Shown here: positions 17,889 through 25,998 of the stretch, piece after piece
How positions within the stretch are numbered: the stretch's first letter is position 1
Layout: the number at the start of each line of letters is the position of its first letter
Origin: Spirochaetales bacterium
GTDB taxonomy: Bacteria; Spirochaetota; Spirochaetia; DSM-2461
Assembly: GCA_016936555.1 (NCBI GenBank)
Contig: JAFGXR010000101.1
Coordinates: forward strand, 1-45,754
Reading direction: 5' to 3'
Length of the DNA: 45,754 nt
Program-made: the position numbers and the translations under genes
Notes under the pieces: generated by a model
The model's input: the letters and a program-made list of their open reading frames with translations, nothing else
The model's database searches: none
What the model was told of the DNA's origin: nothing

Positions 17889-18495
17889 AGGATTAACAAA
17901 ACTGAATCTCGATTACAAGGAAGAGCAGCTGGCTCTTCTTGAAAAATACATCGGTGAAATCGAACTGTGGAACCCCCGTTACGGATTGGTCAACGCCTCG
18001 GGGGATGATCTCGTTATCAGACACATTCTCGACTCGCTGGCCGGAGTTTCCGCTGTCCTTTCCCGGAATCCTTCCCGTCTTGCCGATGTGGGGTCGGGTG
18101 CCGGCCTTCCGGGAATACCCCTGGCTATCATGATGCCCCATGTCGGCGTTACGCTTATAGAGCGGTCCGGTAAAAGAGTCCGCTTTCTGAGAAATGCGGC
18201 GGCTGTTCTGAACCTGAAAAACCTGACAGTGTTGGAAGCGGATCTCAAAGACGTGGAGGAGCGTTTCGATATTGTCACTTTCAGGGCATTTAAACCTGTT
18301 GAGCCGGGAATTATGGCTCTGCTGATGAAAATTCTGGGAGAAAATGGACTCCTGGCCGCCTACAAGGGAAAAATGGAGAATATCCGGGAAGAAATCGAAC
18401 TTGTTAAATCCACGGCCTCGGTGAAAGATATACTCACATTATCGGTACCGGGACTGAAAGAAGAGAGGCATCTCGTTTTCTACGGGAATATTTAA
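17872..18495 (+). CDS. rsmG: 16S rRNA (guanine527-N7)-methyltransferase RsmG (GidB)
   Basis: SAM-dependent methyltransferase acting on G527 of 16S rRNA; loss in other bacteria gives low-level streptomycin resistance. The family motif EIELWNPRYGLVNASG is followed by RHILDSLAG, the SAM loop LADVGSGAGLPGIPLA, LIERSGKRVRFL and FDIVTFRAFKP. Length 207 residues is typical. The start lies inside mnmG (17-base overlap). It converges with the TPR gene, and both stop codons sit in the palindrome TTAA (18492-18495). Confidence 0.96.
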   Translation: MSLLSEGLTKLNLDYKEEQLALLEKYIGEIELWNPRYGLVNASGDDLVIRHILDSLAGVSAVLSRNPSRLADVGSGAGLPGIPLAIMMPHVGVTLIERSGKRVRFLRNAAAVLNLKNLTVLEADLKDVEERFDIVTFRAFKPVEPGIMALLMKILGENGLLAAYKGKMENIREEIELVKSTASVKDILTLSVPGLKEERHLVFYGNI

Positions 18496-19847
18496 ATTGT
18501 ATCGATTTTATTGAGATACTGGATCAGCTTGTCTTTCGAGATCAGGTCGATTAACCTTGCTTCCACCCACTGCTCCGCCGATTCGGTAAATCCGCCGGCG
18601 GAAAAACAGAATCCTCTTCCGGCATGGTGCTCTTTCAGTTTTTCGTAGAGGTCGCGGACCATCATCTGCCCCACCAGGCCGTCGGTCCGGACAAAGCGGT
18701 AGAGAATCAGGTCCTCCCACTTCTGGGCTTTAACCTCCGCCACGATATCGACATATTCCGCATTGGTGAAGGCCACATCAGTAATATTCACTTTGGTTTT
18801 TTTAATGACGATATTGGTTATATTACGGCAGAGAGATACGAAGTCGGTGGCTGGTGCATTGAGATAAACCTGCAGGTTTTTGTTGGAGCTCAGTTCCCTG
18901 TATTTGCGTACCTGAGTCTGCACATCCTTGTATCCCGGGTCGATTCTGGTAATATCCTTGAGCACTTCCAGAGCTTTGTCGAGTCTTCCTTCAGAGCTGT
19001 ATACCCCGGCCAGGCGGTATTTCAGTTCCAGGAGAATTTCAGAAGGAATGTTTTCGTGCTTAAGGCCGATTTCGAAATCGATTATAGCTTTGTCCATTTT
19101 CCGCATCTTTGTGTGTATCGTTCCGGAATAGAGTGCTGATTTCGGACCCCATACAGGATCGGGGCGGAGATGGGTGAATATTTTCAGGGCGTGCTCCACC
19201 CGGCCGGATTCGTTGCAGCTGATGGCAAGGGCGAACAGGGCTTCCTTGTCGTCTGAATGATCACTGACAGCCCTGTTGAGCCGGGGGACAGCCTCTTTGT
19301 ATTTCTTCATTTTGAAATAGCTCATACCGAGGTATTTGATTGATTCGCTATGGTCGGGCTTCATTTTAAGAGCGTAGAGAAGATAGCTTATGGCCTTGTC
19401 GTATTTCTTCATCATAAACTCGATTTTTCCCAGATAGGCATTGGTCTGGAAATCTTCGGGTTTCGTGTTGCGGGCGAGCATCAGGCTTTTATAGGCTTCT
19501 TTGTATATCTTTTCCTCCATGGCGCTGATGCCGTAGCGGAGGTTTATTTTGTATTCGTCTAGATCGGGGTTGACGGCGCAGAGGTCTACCAGCATTCTAT
19601 AGGTTTTCATCGCCTTGCCGAAGTTGTTGTCACTGAAATAGATGTCAGCTATGGCCATCAGGGCTCCGGAGTCCTTGGGATTTGATGCCAGTTTTTTGTT
19701 GGCTTCCTTCAGGATCGTGGTTTTGGTTTTTCCCTGATATTTATCGTTGTTCTTTCCTCCCCCCGAGGATTTGACGAGTACTAAAGTAACGATGGAACCG
19801 ACAATTACTACACCGAGAATCGCCATATATGGTAAGAGGGACATCAT
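18492..19847 (-). CDS. Membrane-anchored TPR protein with degenerate Mrr-like C-terminal domain
   Basis: MMSLLPYMAILGVVIVGSIV gives one N-terminal membrane anchor. About six tetratricopeptide repeats follow (DSGALMAIADIYFSDNNFGKA, HSESIKYLGMSYFKMKKYKEA and others) to about residue 315. The last ~110 residues resemble the Mrr-type restriction endonuclease fold: VDIVAEVK, then MVRDLYEKLKEHHAGRGFCFSAGGFTESAEQWVE and IDLISKDKLIQYL. The position of the catalytic Q/E-x-K appears to hold other residues, so nuclease activity is unlikely. I choose ATG 19847, where a promoter (TTGTCA-17-AATAAT) ends 6 bases upstream. An in-frame ATG at 19907, with AGGA upstream, would add 20 residues but lies over the divergent promoters. 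Shares its stop palindrome with rsmG. Role unknown; probably a scaffold at the membrane. Confidence 0.78.
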   Translation of the reverse strand: MMSLLPYMAILGVVIVGSIVTLVLVKSSGGGKNNDKYQGKTKTTILKEANKKLASNPKDSGALMAIADIYFSDNNFGKAMKTYRMLVDLCAVNPDLDEYKINLRYGISAMEEKIYKEAYKSLMLARNTKPEDFQTNAYLGKIEFMMKKYDKAISYLLYALKMKPDHSESIKYLGMSYFKMKKYKEAVPRLNRAVSDHSDDKEALFALAISCNESGRVEHALKIFTHLRPDPVWGPKSALYSGTIHTKMRKMDKAIIDFEIGLKHENIPSEILLELKYRLAGVYSSEGRLDKALEVLKDITRIDPGYKDVQTQVRKYRELSSNKNLQVYLNAPATDFVSLCRNITNIVIKKTKVNITDVAFTNAEYVDIVAEVKAQKWEDLILYRFVRTDGLVGQMMVRDLYEKLKEHHAGRGFCFSAGGFTESAEQWVEARLIDLISKDKLIQYLNKIDTI

Positions 19848-19853
19848 GAAGTC

Positions 19854-19882
19854 ATTATTGTTCAAATGGCAATGATTGACAA
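19854..19882 (-). promoter_or_regulatory. Predicted promoter of the TPR gene
   Basis: Minus strand TTGTCA (19882-19877), 17 bp, AATAAT (19859-19854), then 6 bases to ATG 19847. Its -35 overlaps the plus-strand TTGACA at 19876-19881. Confidence 0.6.
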
Positions 19883-19904
19883 GTTTTTTCCGCTCCTTTA
19901 GATT
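19876..19904 (+). promoter_or_regulatory. Predicted promoter of the transglycosylase operon
   Basis: Consensus TTGACA (19876-19881), 17 bp, TAGATT (19899-19904). ATG 19919 is 14 bases downstream of the -10, leaving room for a leader of only about 7 bases. An in-frame GTG at 19910 is nearer still. Confidence 0.65.
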
Positions 19905-19918
19905 CATCTGTGTCCTAT

Positions 19919-22018
19919 ATGAAAAAATATTTATCTCTTTTTCTCCTGTATTTTATTTTCTTCTCCTGCCAGGCCTCGGAACACGGTTCCGACAGGGTCT
20001 GGGATCTGGATGTCTCCGCACTGGTCGAATCCCTCCGCATAGGAGATCTCGCTTTTCTCGACAACGTGGATCTTTACCGCATGGACAGAAAAAACCGTCT
20101 CGGCGAAATAAGCCGAATCCGTGAGGGCGGAGCGCTCTATTTTTCTCATTTGCTGGGCGAAAAAGGGGAGAGAGAATGGCAGATCCGTTTCCTCGAAGAA
20201 GAGCTGACCTCAGGCCTCTATAAAGAGGAAGCGGTCCGGGAGCTATACAGTCTTCTTTCGCCGTCCGGAGAGTGGAACAGATTGTCCCGGATTCTTCTCA
20301 ATGCCTTTGACGAAGGAAGGCTCACGGAGGAACTGGTCGATGTGCTCATCGAGGCTCTTTATGAAAGCGGCCAGAGCGAAAAGGCTTTGCAATATGCGGG
20401 AGAACAGCTGCTTACGCTTCCAGCCGCGAAAGCCTATGTAAAAGGACGAGGCGATCTCTCCTCCGATATTTTTCTCCATTATATTTACGGTCGGGCTTCC
20501 TTCTCCGAAGCTGCCGCACTGTTCAGCCTTCTCGAAGCGGAGGACCGGCTCTCGGAATTGTCCGGTTCATCAGCCGCCTATCTTGAGCTGGCCCGGGCTA
20601 TTGTTTCAGGAAATGATTCTCTCGTCGATCAGAAGCTGGATTTATTTTCCATAAGCCCGGGAATGGCTGAGATGTATCCCTCTCTCATATACCGGTTGAG
20701 AATCCCTCAGATGCAATCATCCCGTACCGGGATCTGGGCCGCCAAGCTTTCTGTCATTCCAACCTTTGAAGCTGTTTTCACAGCGGGCCGTTTATACCGT
20801 TCTGAGAAAAAATTCGAAGACGCCGACCTTATGTTTCGCAACGCCCGTGATCTGGCAGGATCTCCTTTTGAAAGAGACCGGTCCTGGTGGTACCTGATGG
20901 ATCTCTACAGTTCAAACAGTACCTACCTTAACGGTTTGATTGAAGAAGCGGCTCCTCTCTGGAGCGATCCCTTTTACTTTTCCGATATCCTGGAAGAGCA
21001 TCTTTCCAGTCTGGCCGCCGAAGCCAGGTGGGATCTGCTGGAAAGAATCTATCCCTTTATCACTCAATACGGAGACAGGGAAACAGCATCGGCATACAGC
21101 TGGGTCCGCTTTCTCAGCCCCCCCTTCCGCCGTGCCGGGGAGGCCGAGAGACGCTTTGTTCTCTCTATTCTGAAAGAAGCTCCGGCCTTCTCCTTTTATA
21201 GTATACTGGGTCATGTCCTCTCGGGAGATGTCATTCTTTTTGCCGGAGCAGCGGTTCCGGCCGAAGAGACTTATGATGACCGCTATATTCAGGGCTTTTT
21301 TCAATTCGGCCTGGATGAAAAAGCTCTGGAAAACAGCCGTGGCCGGGAAGAGGGGCTCAGCAAACCTCTATTAAGAATTCTGAGTGAGAAAGAGAGGGAC
21401 CGGGGAGATTTCCTCCGATCCATTCAGCTCGCCTCCTATCTTATGCCCGATGATGACAGTCCTGTTCCCATAGAAGATCTGAAATTGCGCTACCCCCTGG
21501 TATTTCATGAACAGATCGAGCAGTACTCGGAGGAATACGGTTTTCCTCCGGAAATTCTACAGGGGATCATCCGAACGGAAAGCGCCTTCACTCATGATAT
21601 CATCTCCCATGCCGGGGCTGTGGGGCTCTCCCAGCTGATGCCCGAGACGGCTGCGGACCAGGCCAGGAAGCTCGGAATGGGCGAGCCGGACCTGACTGAT
21701 CCCGAGACAAATATCCGCATCGGCAGTTCCTATATAAGGTGGATTCTCGACAGGCCCTGGAGCGATAATCTCTCGCAGATGCTCGTCGCCTATAACGGAG
21801 GGGGGGGAAACCTGAGAAAATGGAAAAGAATGTTTCCGGGATACAGCGATGAGCTGTTTATCGAGGCTCTGCCCTATAAAGAAACGAGAAATTATGTTAA
21901 AAAGGTGCTAACTTCATCAGTAGTATACGGTGCTGTCTACGGAGAGGATGATCCGGCCGATATCATCGGAAAAATCTATCCCGATTTTGATTCATTGTTA
22001 GAGATTCACGGCAATTAG
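19919..22018 (+). CDS. Lytic transglycosylase lipoprotein (SLT family)
   Basis: Cleaves the MurNAc-GlcNAc bond of peptidoglycan. MKKYLSLFLLYFIFFSC is a lipoprotein signal (Cys17). About 500 residues of helical hairpins follow, as in the superhelical U/L domain of Slt70-type enzymes. The C-terminal SLT domain starts near residue 535: YGFPPEILQGIIRTESAF with catalytic Glu554, then AVGLSQLMPETA, NIRIGSSYIRWIL, VAYNGGGGNLRKW and YKETRNYVKKV. All the family motifs are present. Total 699 residues, close to Slt70. An in-frame GTG at 19910 would add three residues. No Shine-Dalgarno. It leads an operon with uppP (27-base gap) and ftsK, a peptidoglycan and division set. Confidence 0.93.
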   Translation: MKKYLSLFLLYFIFFSCQASEHGSDRVWDLDVSALVESLRIGDLAFLDNVDLYRMDRKNRLGEISRIREGGALYFSHLLGEKGEREWQIRFLEEELTSGLYKEEAVRELYSLLSPSGEWNRLSRILLNAFDEGRLTEELVDVLIEALYESGQSEKALQYAGEQLLTLPAAKAYVKGRGDLSSDIFLHYIYGRASFSEAAALFSLLEAEDRLSELSGSSAAYLELARAIVSGNDSLVDQKLDLFSISPGMAEMYPSLIYRLRIPQMQSSRTGIWAAKLSVIPTFEAVFTAGRLYRSEKKFEDADLMFRNARDLAGSPFERDRSWWYLMDLYSSNSTYLNGLIEEAAPLWSDPFYFSDILEEHLSSLAAEARWDLLERIYPFITQYGDRETASAYSWVRFLSPPFRRAGEAERRFVLSILKEAPAFSFYSILGHVLSGDVILFAGAAVPAEETYDDRYIQGFFQFGLDEKALENSRGREEGLSKPLLRILSEKERDRGDFLRSIQLASYLMPDDDSPVPIEDLKLRYPLVFHEQIEQYSEEYGFPPEILQGIIRTESAFTHDIISHAGAVGLSQLMPETAADQARKLGMGEPDLTDPETNIRIGSSYIRWILDRPWSDNLSQMLVAYNGGGGNLRKWKRMFPGYSDELFIEALPYKETRNYVKKVLTSSVVYGAVYGEDDPADIIGKIYPDFDSLLEIHGN

Positions 22019-22045
22019 ACGGCCGGTTGATCTCGAAGGAAAGAA

Positions 22046-22843
22046 ATGTCAGTTCTAAAAGCCCTCATTCTCGGCATTATTCAGGGAATCGCCGAATTCC
22101 TGCCCGTTTCAAGCTCGGGCCATCTTCTGGTCACGAGAAATCTTATGGATCTGGGAGATGTCCCTGTTCTTTTTGATGTCCTCCTCCATATTGCGACGCT
22201 TCTTGTTGTTATTTTCGTATTCCGCGAAAGGGTTTTTGTGCTGCTCCGGTCACTCGGGCGCTGGATTATAAGAAAAAGCGATGAGAGCGATAAATACAAT
22301 CTCAATATGATCGTACTGATTCTTTCAGCCACATTTTTTACCGGTATCATCGGGATCGTTATTTCCGAAATGTCATTTTTTGAAAATCCCAAGGTCGTTT
22401 CGGTTTTCTTTCTCGTTACGGCGGCTATTCTCTGGACGACCCGTTATGCCAGGCCGAAAAAGGATTATGATTCTCTGGGATGGAAAGAGGGCGTTCTTCT
22501 GGGGATCGCTCAGGGGTTCGGCGTCATTCCGGGCATTTCCCGCTCGGGAATAACGATTTCCACAGGGCTGATCGGCGGTATCAACCGCGATAAAGCAGGG
22601 GAGATCTCCTTTATCATATCCATTCCCGCCATTCTCGGCGCTCTGCTGCTCGAGCTGAAGGACGGAGGGGCGCTTCTCTCCGAAGTCGGGCTCCTTCCTC
22701 TGGTGGCCGGTTTTGTAATGACTATGGTTGTCGGCTATTTTTCCCTGATCCTGCTCATGAAGCTCATAAAAGGGGGAAGACTTTATTTCTTTTCCTTCTA
22801 TCTGCTGCTCGTCGGGGTTGCGGGGCTCTTCTTTCTTCCCTGA
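22046..22843 (+). CDS. uppP: Undecaprenyl-diphosphate phosphatase
   Basis: Integral membrane enzyme that recycles undecaprenyl pyrophosphate to the monophosphate carrier for wall synthesis; extra copies give bacitracin resistance elsewhere. The active-site signature (Q/E)GxxEFLPVSSSGH is at residues 13-26 (GIAEFLPVSSSGHLL) and the second PGISRSG motif is present in GFGVIPGISRSGITI. About eight membrane segments; 265 residues is normal. AAGGA precedes the ATG by about 6 bases. Between the transglycosylase and ftsK, in a wall-remodelling operon. Confidence 0.97.
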   Translation: MSVLKALILGIIQGIAEFLPVSSSGHLLVTRNLMDLGDVPVLFDVLLHIATLLVVIFVFRERVFVLLRSLGRWIIRKSDESDKYNLNMIVLILSATFFTGIIGIVISEMSFFENPKVVSVFFLVTAAILWTTRYARPKKDYDSLGWKEGVLLGIAQGFGVIPGISRSGITISTGLIGGINRDKAGEISFIISIPAILGALLLELKDGGALLSEVGLLPLVAGFVMTMVVGYFSLILLMKLIKGGRLYFFSFYLLLVGVAGLFFLP

Positions 22844-22880
22844 TCTAAATATCCTTTTCGTTTATCCGATAATAATTCTG

Positions 22881-22896
22881 GGAGGATTGGATGTGA
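22881..22896 (+). promoter_or_regulatory. Shine-Dalgarno with overlapping AUG-stop and GTG start of ftsK
   Basis: GGAGG (22881-22885) is 5 bases before an ATG immediately followed by TGA (22891-22896) and 7 bases before the in-frame GTG at 22893 that starts FtsK. The start-stop pair and the real start compete for the same ribosome site. Confidence 0.6.
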
Positions 22897-25580
22897 ATTT
22901 TCGAATGGATTTAAAGAAAATATCCTATATATTCTACGGTTTCGGCGCTTTGCTTACCCTGTCTCTTCTGTTCGCCCTGGGTGGAATGGGTTCTTTCGGG
23001 GCTGCGCCGGGGAGTTTTCTCTTCGAATCGTTCAGCTTCCCCGCATTTTATCTTCCCTTTTTTCTGATTCTTTACGGTTATCTCTTTTATAGAGATCAGC
23101 TCGATGGAGTGACTCTTGTCGTTTTAACTCTAACAGTTGTACCCTTTTTAACAATATCGCTTTTTTTCCGGATCTGGCTGAACCCCGAGGGGTCGTATCT
23201 GATCAACAGGATGCTTGTCTCTTTCGGGAAAGGGAGGTCTCTCTTTCTTCTTGGCAGTCTTTCCGCTCTTGAAGTCTTTCTTCTTTTTTTTGTTCCCCGG
23301 TATTTTTCTGAAATTCCAGGCGGACAGGAAGAAACAGAAATTGAGGAAGGAACCCAGTCCGACAGTTCGGCAGAGGGGGAGGACGCGGCTTTCAAGGAAT
23401 ACGCTTTCCGGTTTCCCGAGCCCGATGAGGCATATTTCGGCCGTGAACCGGAACCGGCGGAATCTATTGAAGATATTTTCACATCCATACTCTCCGGAGG
23501 ATCGGGATCGGGGACTTCCGAATCCGTACCTCCTCCCAGGCCCGGTGTTATCGAGCCGGTTCACGATGAAGATCCTTTTGAAAATCTTGAATCCCCCTTT
23601 ATTGAGTCCGATCCGGCTTTTGCCGTTCTCTCTCAGGAGCATAAACAGGATGATATTTCCGATGATCTGACCGGTCTGGGGGATTACACTTATCACAGAC
23701 ATCGCGACAGGTCGGACCAGGTGGAAGCCGAAGAGAAAATGACGGAAATCATAGCTGAACTGGACAGTGTTCTGGCTGCTGCGGAGGAGTTGGACCGTCG
23801 GGAAAGACCAGTCCTGTCCTCTCTGGATAAATCCGAATTGTCCGAAATGCCGAATCCTGGTTATCCCCCGGAAGATCTTTCGGATAACTCAGGCTCTGCT
23901 GACCTGACGGAAGAACCGGATTACCGGTCAGGTCATTTCGATGACGGCGGAGAAAGGGGAGACGAATTCGATCGGGATGCCAACGATTATTATGACGATC
24001 GCGATTATAGCGGAGAGGGGTATCTGGAGGACCGGCTCGATGAACTGGATGGTTTCCGCGATATTTCCGATAAACTGGCACCCCAGGAAGGGGAAGAGGG
24101 CGGTGTTCTCCGGGAAGTTGTGAAACCCCGTCAGCCCTATATGGATAATTACAGCGTCCCTGTAGAGGGCGTTCTGGCGGAATACCCCGATGACAAGTAT
24201 CAGGAAATAGATGAGGAAACGAGAAAGGCGGCCCGGGTTCTCGAGGTGACTCTTGAGGAATTCAAGATTTCCGCTAAAGTGACGGGGATTAAAAAAGGTC
24301 CCGTCATCACCATGTTCGAGCTTCTTCCGGCGCCCGGTGTCAAAATTTCCCGAATCACAAACCTCGCGGACAATATCGCCCTCAGGCTGGCGGCTTCCCG
24401 CGTGAGAATCGTTGCGCCGATTCCGGGTAAACACGCTGTGGGGATCGAGGTACCCAATAAGAACAGGGCTATCGTTTCCTTCAGCGAGATGGTGACGGCT
24501 CCGGAAATGAAAGACAAGGATGCAGCTGTGCCGATCGTCCTGGGAAAAGACATCCGCGGAGGTGTTCAGGTTATCGATCTCACCCGCACGCCCCATCTGC
24601 TGATTGCCGGGGCAACCGGATCGGGAAAGTCGGTCTGCGTCAATTCGCTGATCTGCTCCATTCTCTACGAGCGCTCTCCCGCCGATGTGAAGCTGATCAT
24701 GGTCGACCCGAAAATCGTCGAGCTGAAACTCTATAACGATATACCCCACCTTCTGACTCCTGTAATTACAGATCCGAAGAGAGCCATTCAGGCCATCCAG
24801 TGGTGCCTCTACGAAATGGAGAGGCGATACGCCCTACTGGACAGCGTGGGAGTCCGTGAAATTAGAAGCTATAACAGGAGAATCAAGGAGCGGAAACTCG
24901 CGACGACCGAGCTTCCCTATCTGATTCTCGTCATTGACGAGTTCGCCGACCTGATGGCTACGAGCGGAAAGGAACTGGAAGCGATGATCGCCCGGCTCGC
25001 CGCCATGTCCCGCGCTGTCGGAATCCACCTGGTTCTGGCGACCCAGAGGCCCTCGGCCGATGTCATCACGGGCCTGATAAAAGCGAACTTCCCCTCGCGA
25101 ATCGCCTTTATGGTGGCCAGTATGATGGACTCCCGCATCATCATCGATTCCGCCGGAGCGGAAAAGCTCCTCGGAAAAGGCGATATGCTCTTCACCTCGG
25201 CCTGGGACCCCTTCCCCTCCCGTGTTCAGGGGGCTTTCATGTCGGAGGAAGAGGTGGAGCGCGTCGTCGCCTATGTCAAAACCCTCGGGGCTCCCGAGTA
25301 TATAGATGATGAGATTTTTATCGATGACGATGACATGGATGAGCCCTCTCTGGCGGGCGGCGGATCTGTGGATCCCCTTTTCAATAAAGCTCTTGAAATC
25401 GTCTCATCGGCGGGAAAAGCCTCGGCATCCTATCTGCAGCGGCGTTTGAAGATAGGATATAACCGCGCGGCCAGACTTGTCGAGCAGATGGAGGAGATGG
25501 GAATTGTGGGGCCCCAGAACGGAAGCAAGCCCCGCGATGTGATACACACCCATATTCCCGAGTCCTCTAATAATTATTGA
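22893..25580 (+). CDS. ftsK: DNA translocase FtsK/SpoIIIE
   Basis: Septal motor that pumps chromosomal DNA during division. About four N-terminal membrane segments occupy residues 10-145. A long acidic, Pro/Ser/Asp-rich linker follows (to ~residue 420). The alpha and beta motor domains come next: GATGSGKSVCVNSL (Walker A, 573-580), LVIDEFADLM (Walker B, Asp682-Glu683), ATQRPSADVITG, and LLGKGDMLF. A C-terminal gamma winged helix (SYLQRRLKIGYNRAARLVEQME) reads KOPS/SRS-like sites. GTG 22893 is chosen because GGAGG lies 7 bases upstream. The frame is open to ATG 22818, but that would overlap uppP without a ribosome site. The 3' end overlaps the antisense small gene by 14 bases. Confidence 0.95.
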   Translation: MNFRMDLKKISYIFYGFGALLTLSLLFALGGMGSFGAAPGSFLFESFSFPAFYLPFFLILYGYLFYRDQLDGVTLVVLTLTVVPFLTISLFFRIWLNPEGSYLINRMLVSFGKGRSLFLLGSLSALEVFLLFFVPRYFSEIPGGQEETEIEEGTQSDSSAEGEDAAFKEYAFRFPEPDEAYFGREPEPAESIEDIFTSILSGGSGSGTSESVPPPRPGVIEPVHDEDPFENLESPFIESDPAFAVLSQEHKQDDISDDLTGLGDYTYHRHRDRSDQVEAEEKMTEIIAELDSVLAAAEELDRRERPVLSSLDKSELSEMPNPGYPPEDLSDNSGSADLTEEPDYRSGHFDDGGERGDEFDRDANDYYDDRDYSGEGYLEDRLDELDGFRDISDKLAPQEGEEGGVLREVVKPRQPYMDNYSVPVEGVLAEYPDDKYQEIDEETRKAARVLEVTLEEFKISAKVTGIKKGPVITMFELLPAPGVKISRITNLADNIALRLAASRVRIVAPIPGKHAVGIEVPNKNRAIVSFSEMVTAPEMKDKDAAVPIVLGKDIRGGVQVIDLTRTPHLLIAGATGSGKSVCVNSLICSILYERSPADVKLIMVDPKIVELKLYNDIPHLLTPVITDPKRAIQAIQWCLYEMERRYALLDSVGVREIRSYNRRIKERKLATTELPYLILVIDEFADLMATSGKELEAMIARLAAMSRAVGIHLVLATQRPSADVITGLIKANFPSRIAFMVASMMDSRIIIDSAGAEKLLGKGDMLFTSAWDPFPSRVQGAFMSEEEVERVVAYVKTLGAPEYIDDEIFIDDDDMDEPSLAGGGSVDPLFNKALEIVSSAGKASASYLQRRLKIGYNRAARLVEQMEEMGIVGPQNGSKPRDVIHTHIPESSNNY

Positions 25581-25824
25581 GGTCGTCGCGAATCCGCAAA
25601 ACAGTCAGGTTCTCGATATCGTTGAAAACGCCTTCTATCGTTTTCATGATATCTTCTTTGAAATAACCGGTCCGGCCGTAATAGCGGGCCAGATCCATGA
25701 GCCCTTTGGCTCTGAGGTAGTGTTCGATATTGGCCGTTTCGTTATCGGACCGGATTATGGAATTCTGGTATATATTGAGGAATTTCAAAATGTCCTTCAG
25801 GATTTTTCCCTTTCTCATCCCCAT
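25567..25824 (-). CDS. Small hypothetical protein
   Basis: Not recognised. 85 residues, charged and probably all helical, without membrane or signal segment (MGMRKGKILKDILKFLNIYQ... ends RIRDDLNNY). It overlaps the end of ftsK by 14 bases on the other strand. ATG 25824 has no Shine-Dalgarno. The third codon ATG (25818) has TAAGAT 6 bases upstream, which fits the leaderless pattern of the window, so the protein may be 83 residues. Its composition and codon use look like a real gene, and no longer frame competes over 25581-25824. Confidence 0.55.
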   Translation of the reverse strand: MGMRKGKILKDILKFLNIYQNSIIRSDNETANIEHYLRAKGLMDLARYYGRTGYFKEDIMKTIEGVFNDIENLTVLRIRDDLNNY

Positions 25825-25922
25825 ATCTTAGCACAGTTCAGCAATATTTTTTAAAGCCTCTCTGCTCTCTCCGGAAGGTTTTGCGGTTAGCCGGAGTCAT
25901 AACATCAATAGATAAAAAAAAT

Positions 25923-25951
25923 TTGACATTCTTTTCTCAAAGGTCTATATT
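25923..25951 (+). promoter_or_regulatory. Promoter of the gntR-SPFH-ABC operon
   Basis: Perfect TTGACA (25923-25928), 17 bp, TATATT (25946-25951), placing the transcript start near 25957-25959, inside the inverted repeat at 25956-25977. Confidence 0.85.
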
Positions 25952-25955
25952 TATA

Positions 25956-25977
25956 TTGTACTAAAAGTATAGTACAA
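25956..25977. promoter_or_regulatory. Inverted-repeat operator for the GntR/YtrA regulator
   Basis: A perfect 8-bp inverted repeat TTGTACTA-N6-TAGTACAA beginning 5 bases after the -10. GntR-family dimers bind such repeats, and half sites with a GTAC core fit those described for the YtrA subfamily. Position over the transcript start predicts repression by the gene 22 bases downstream. Confidence 0.8.
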
Positions 25978-25998
25978 GTAGACAATAGGAGTTAGCCT

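Noticed and set aside
22818-22892. N-terminal extension of FtsK to ATG 22818.
   Set aside because: It overlaps uppP and lacks a ribosome site, whereas GGAGG stands 7 bases before GTG 22893.
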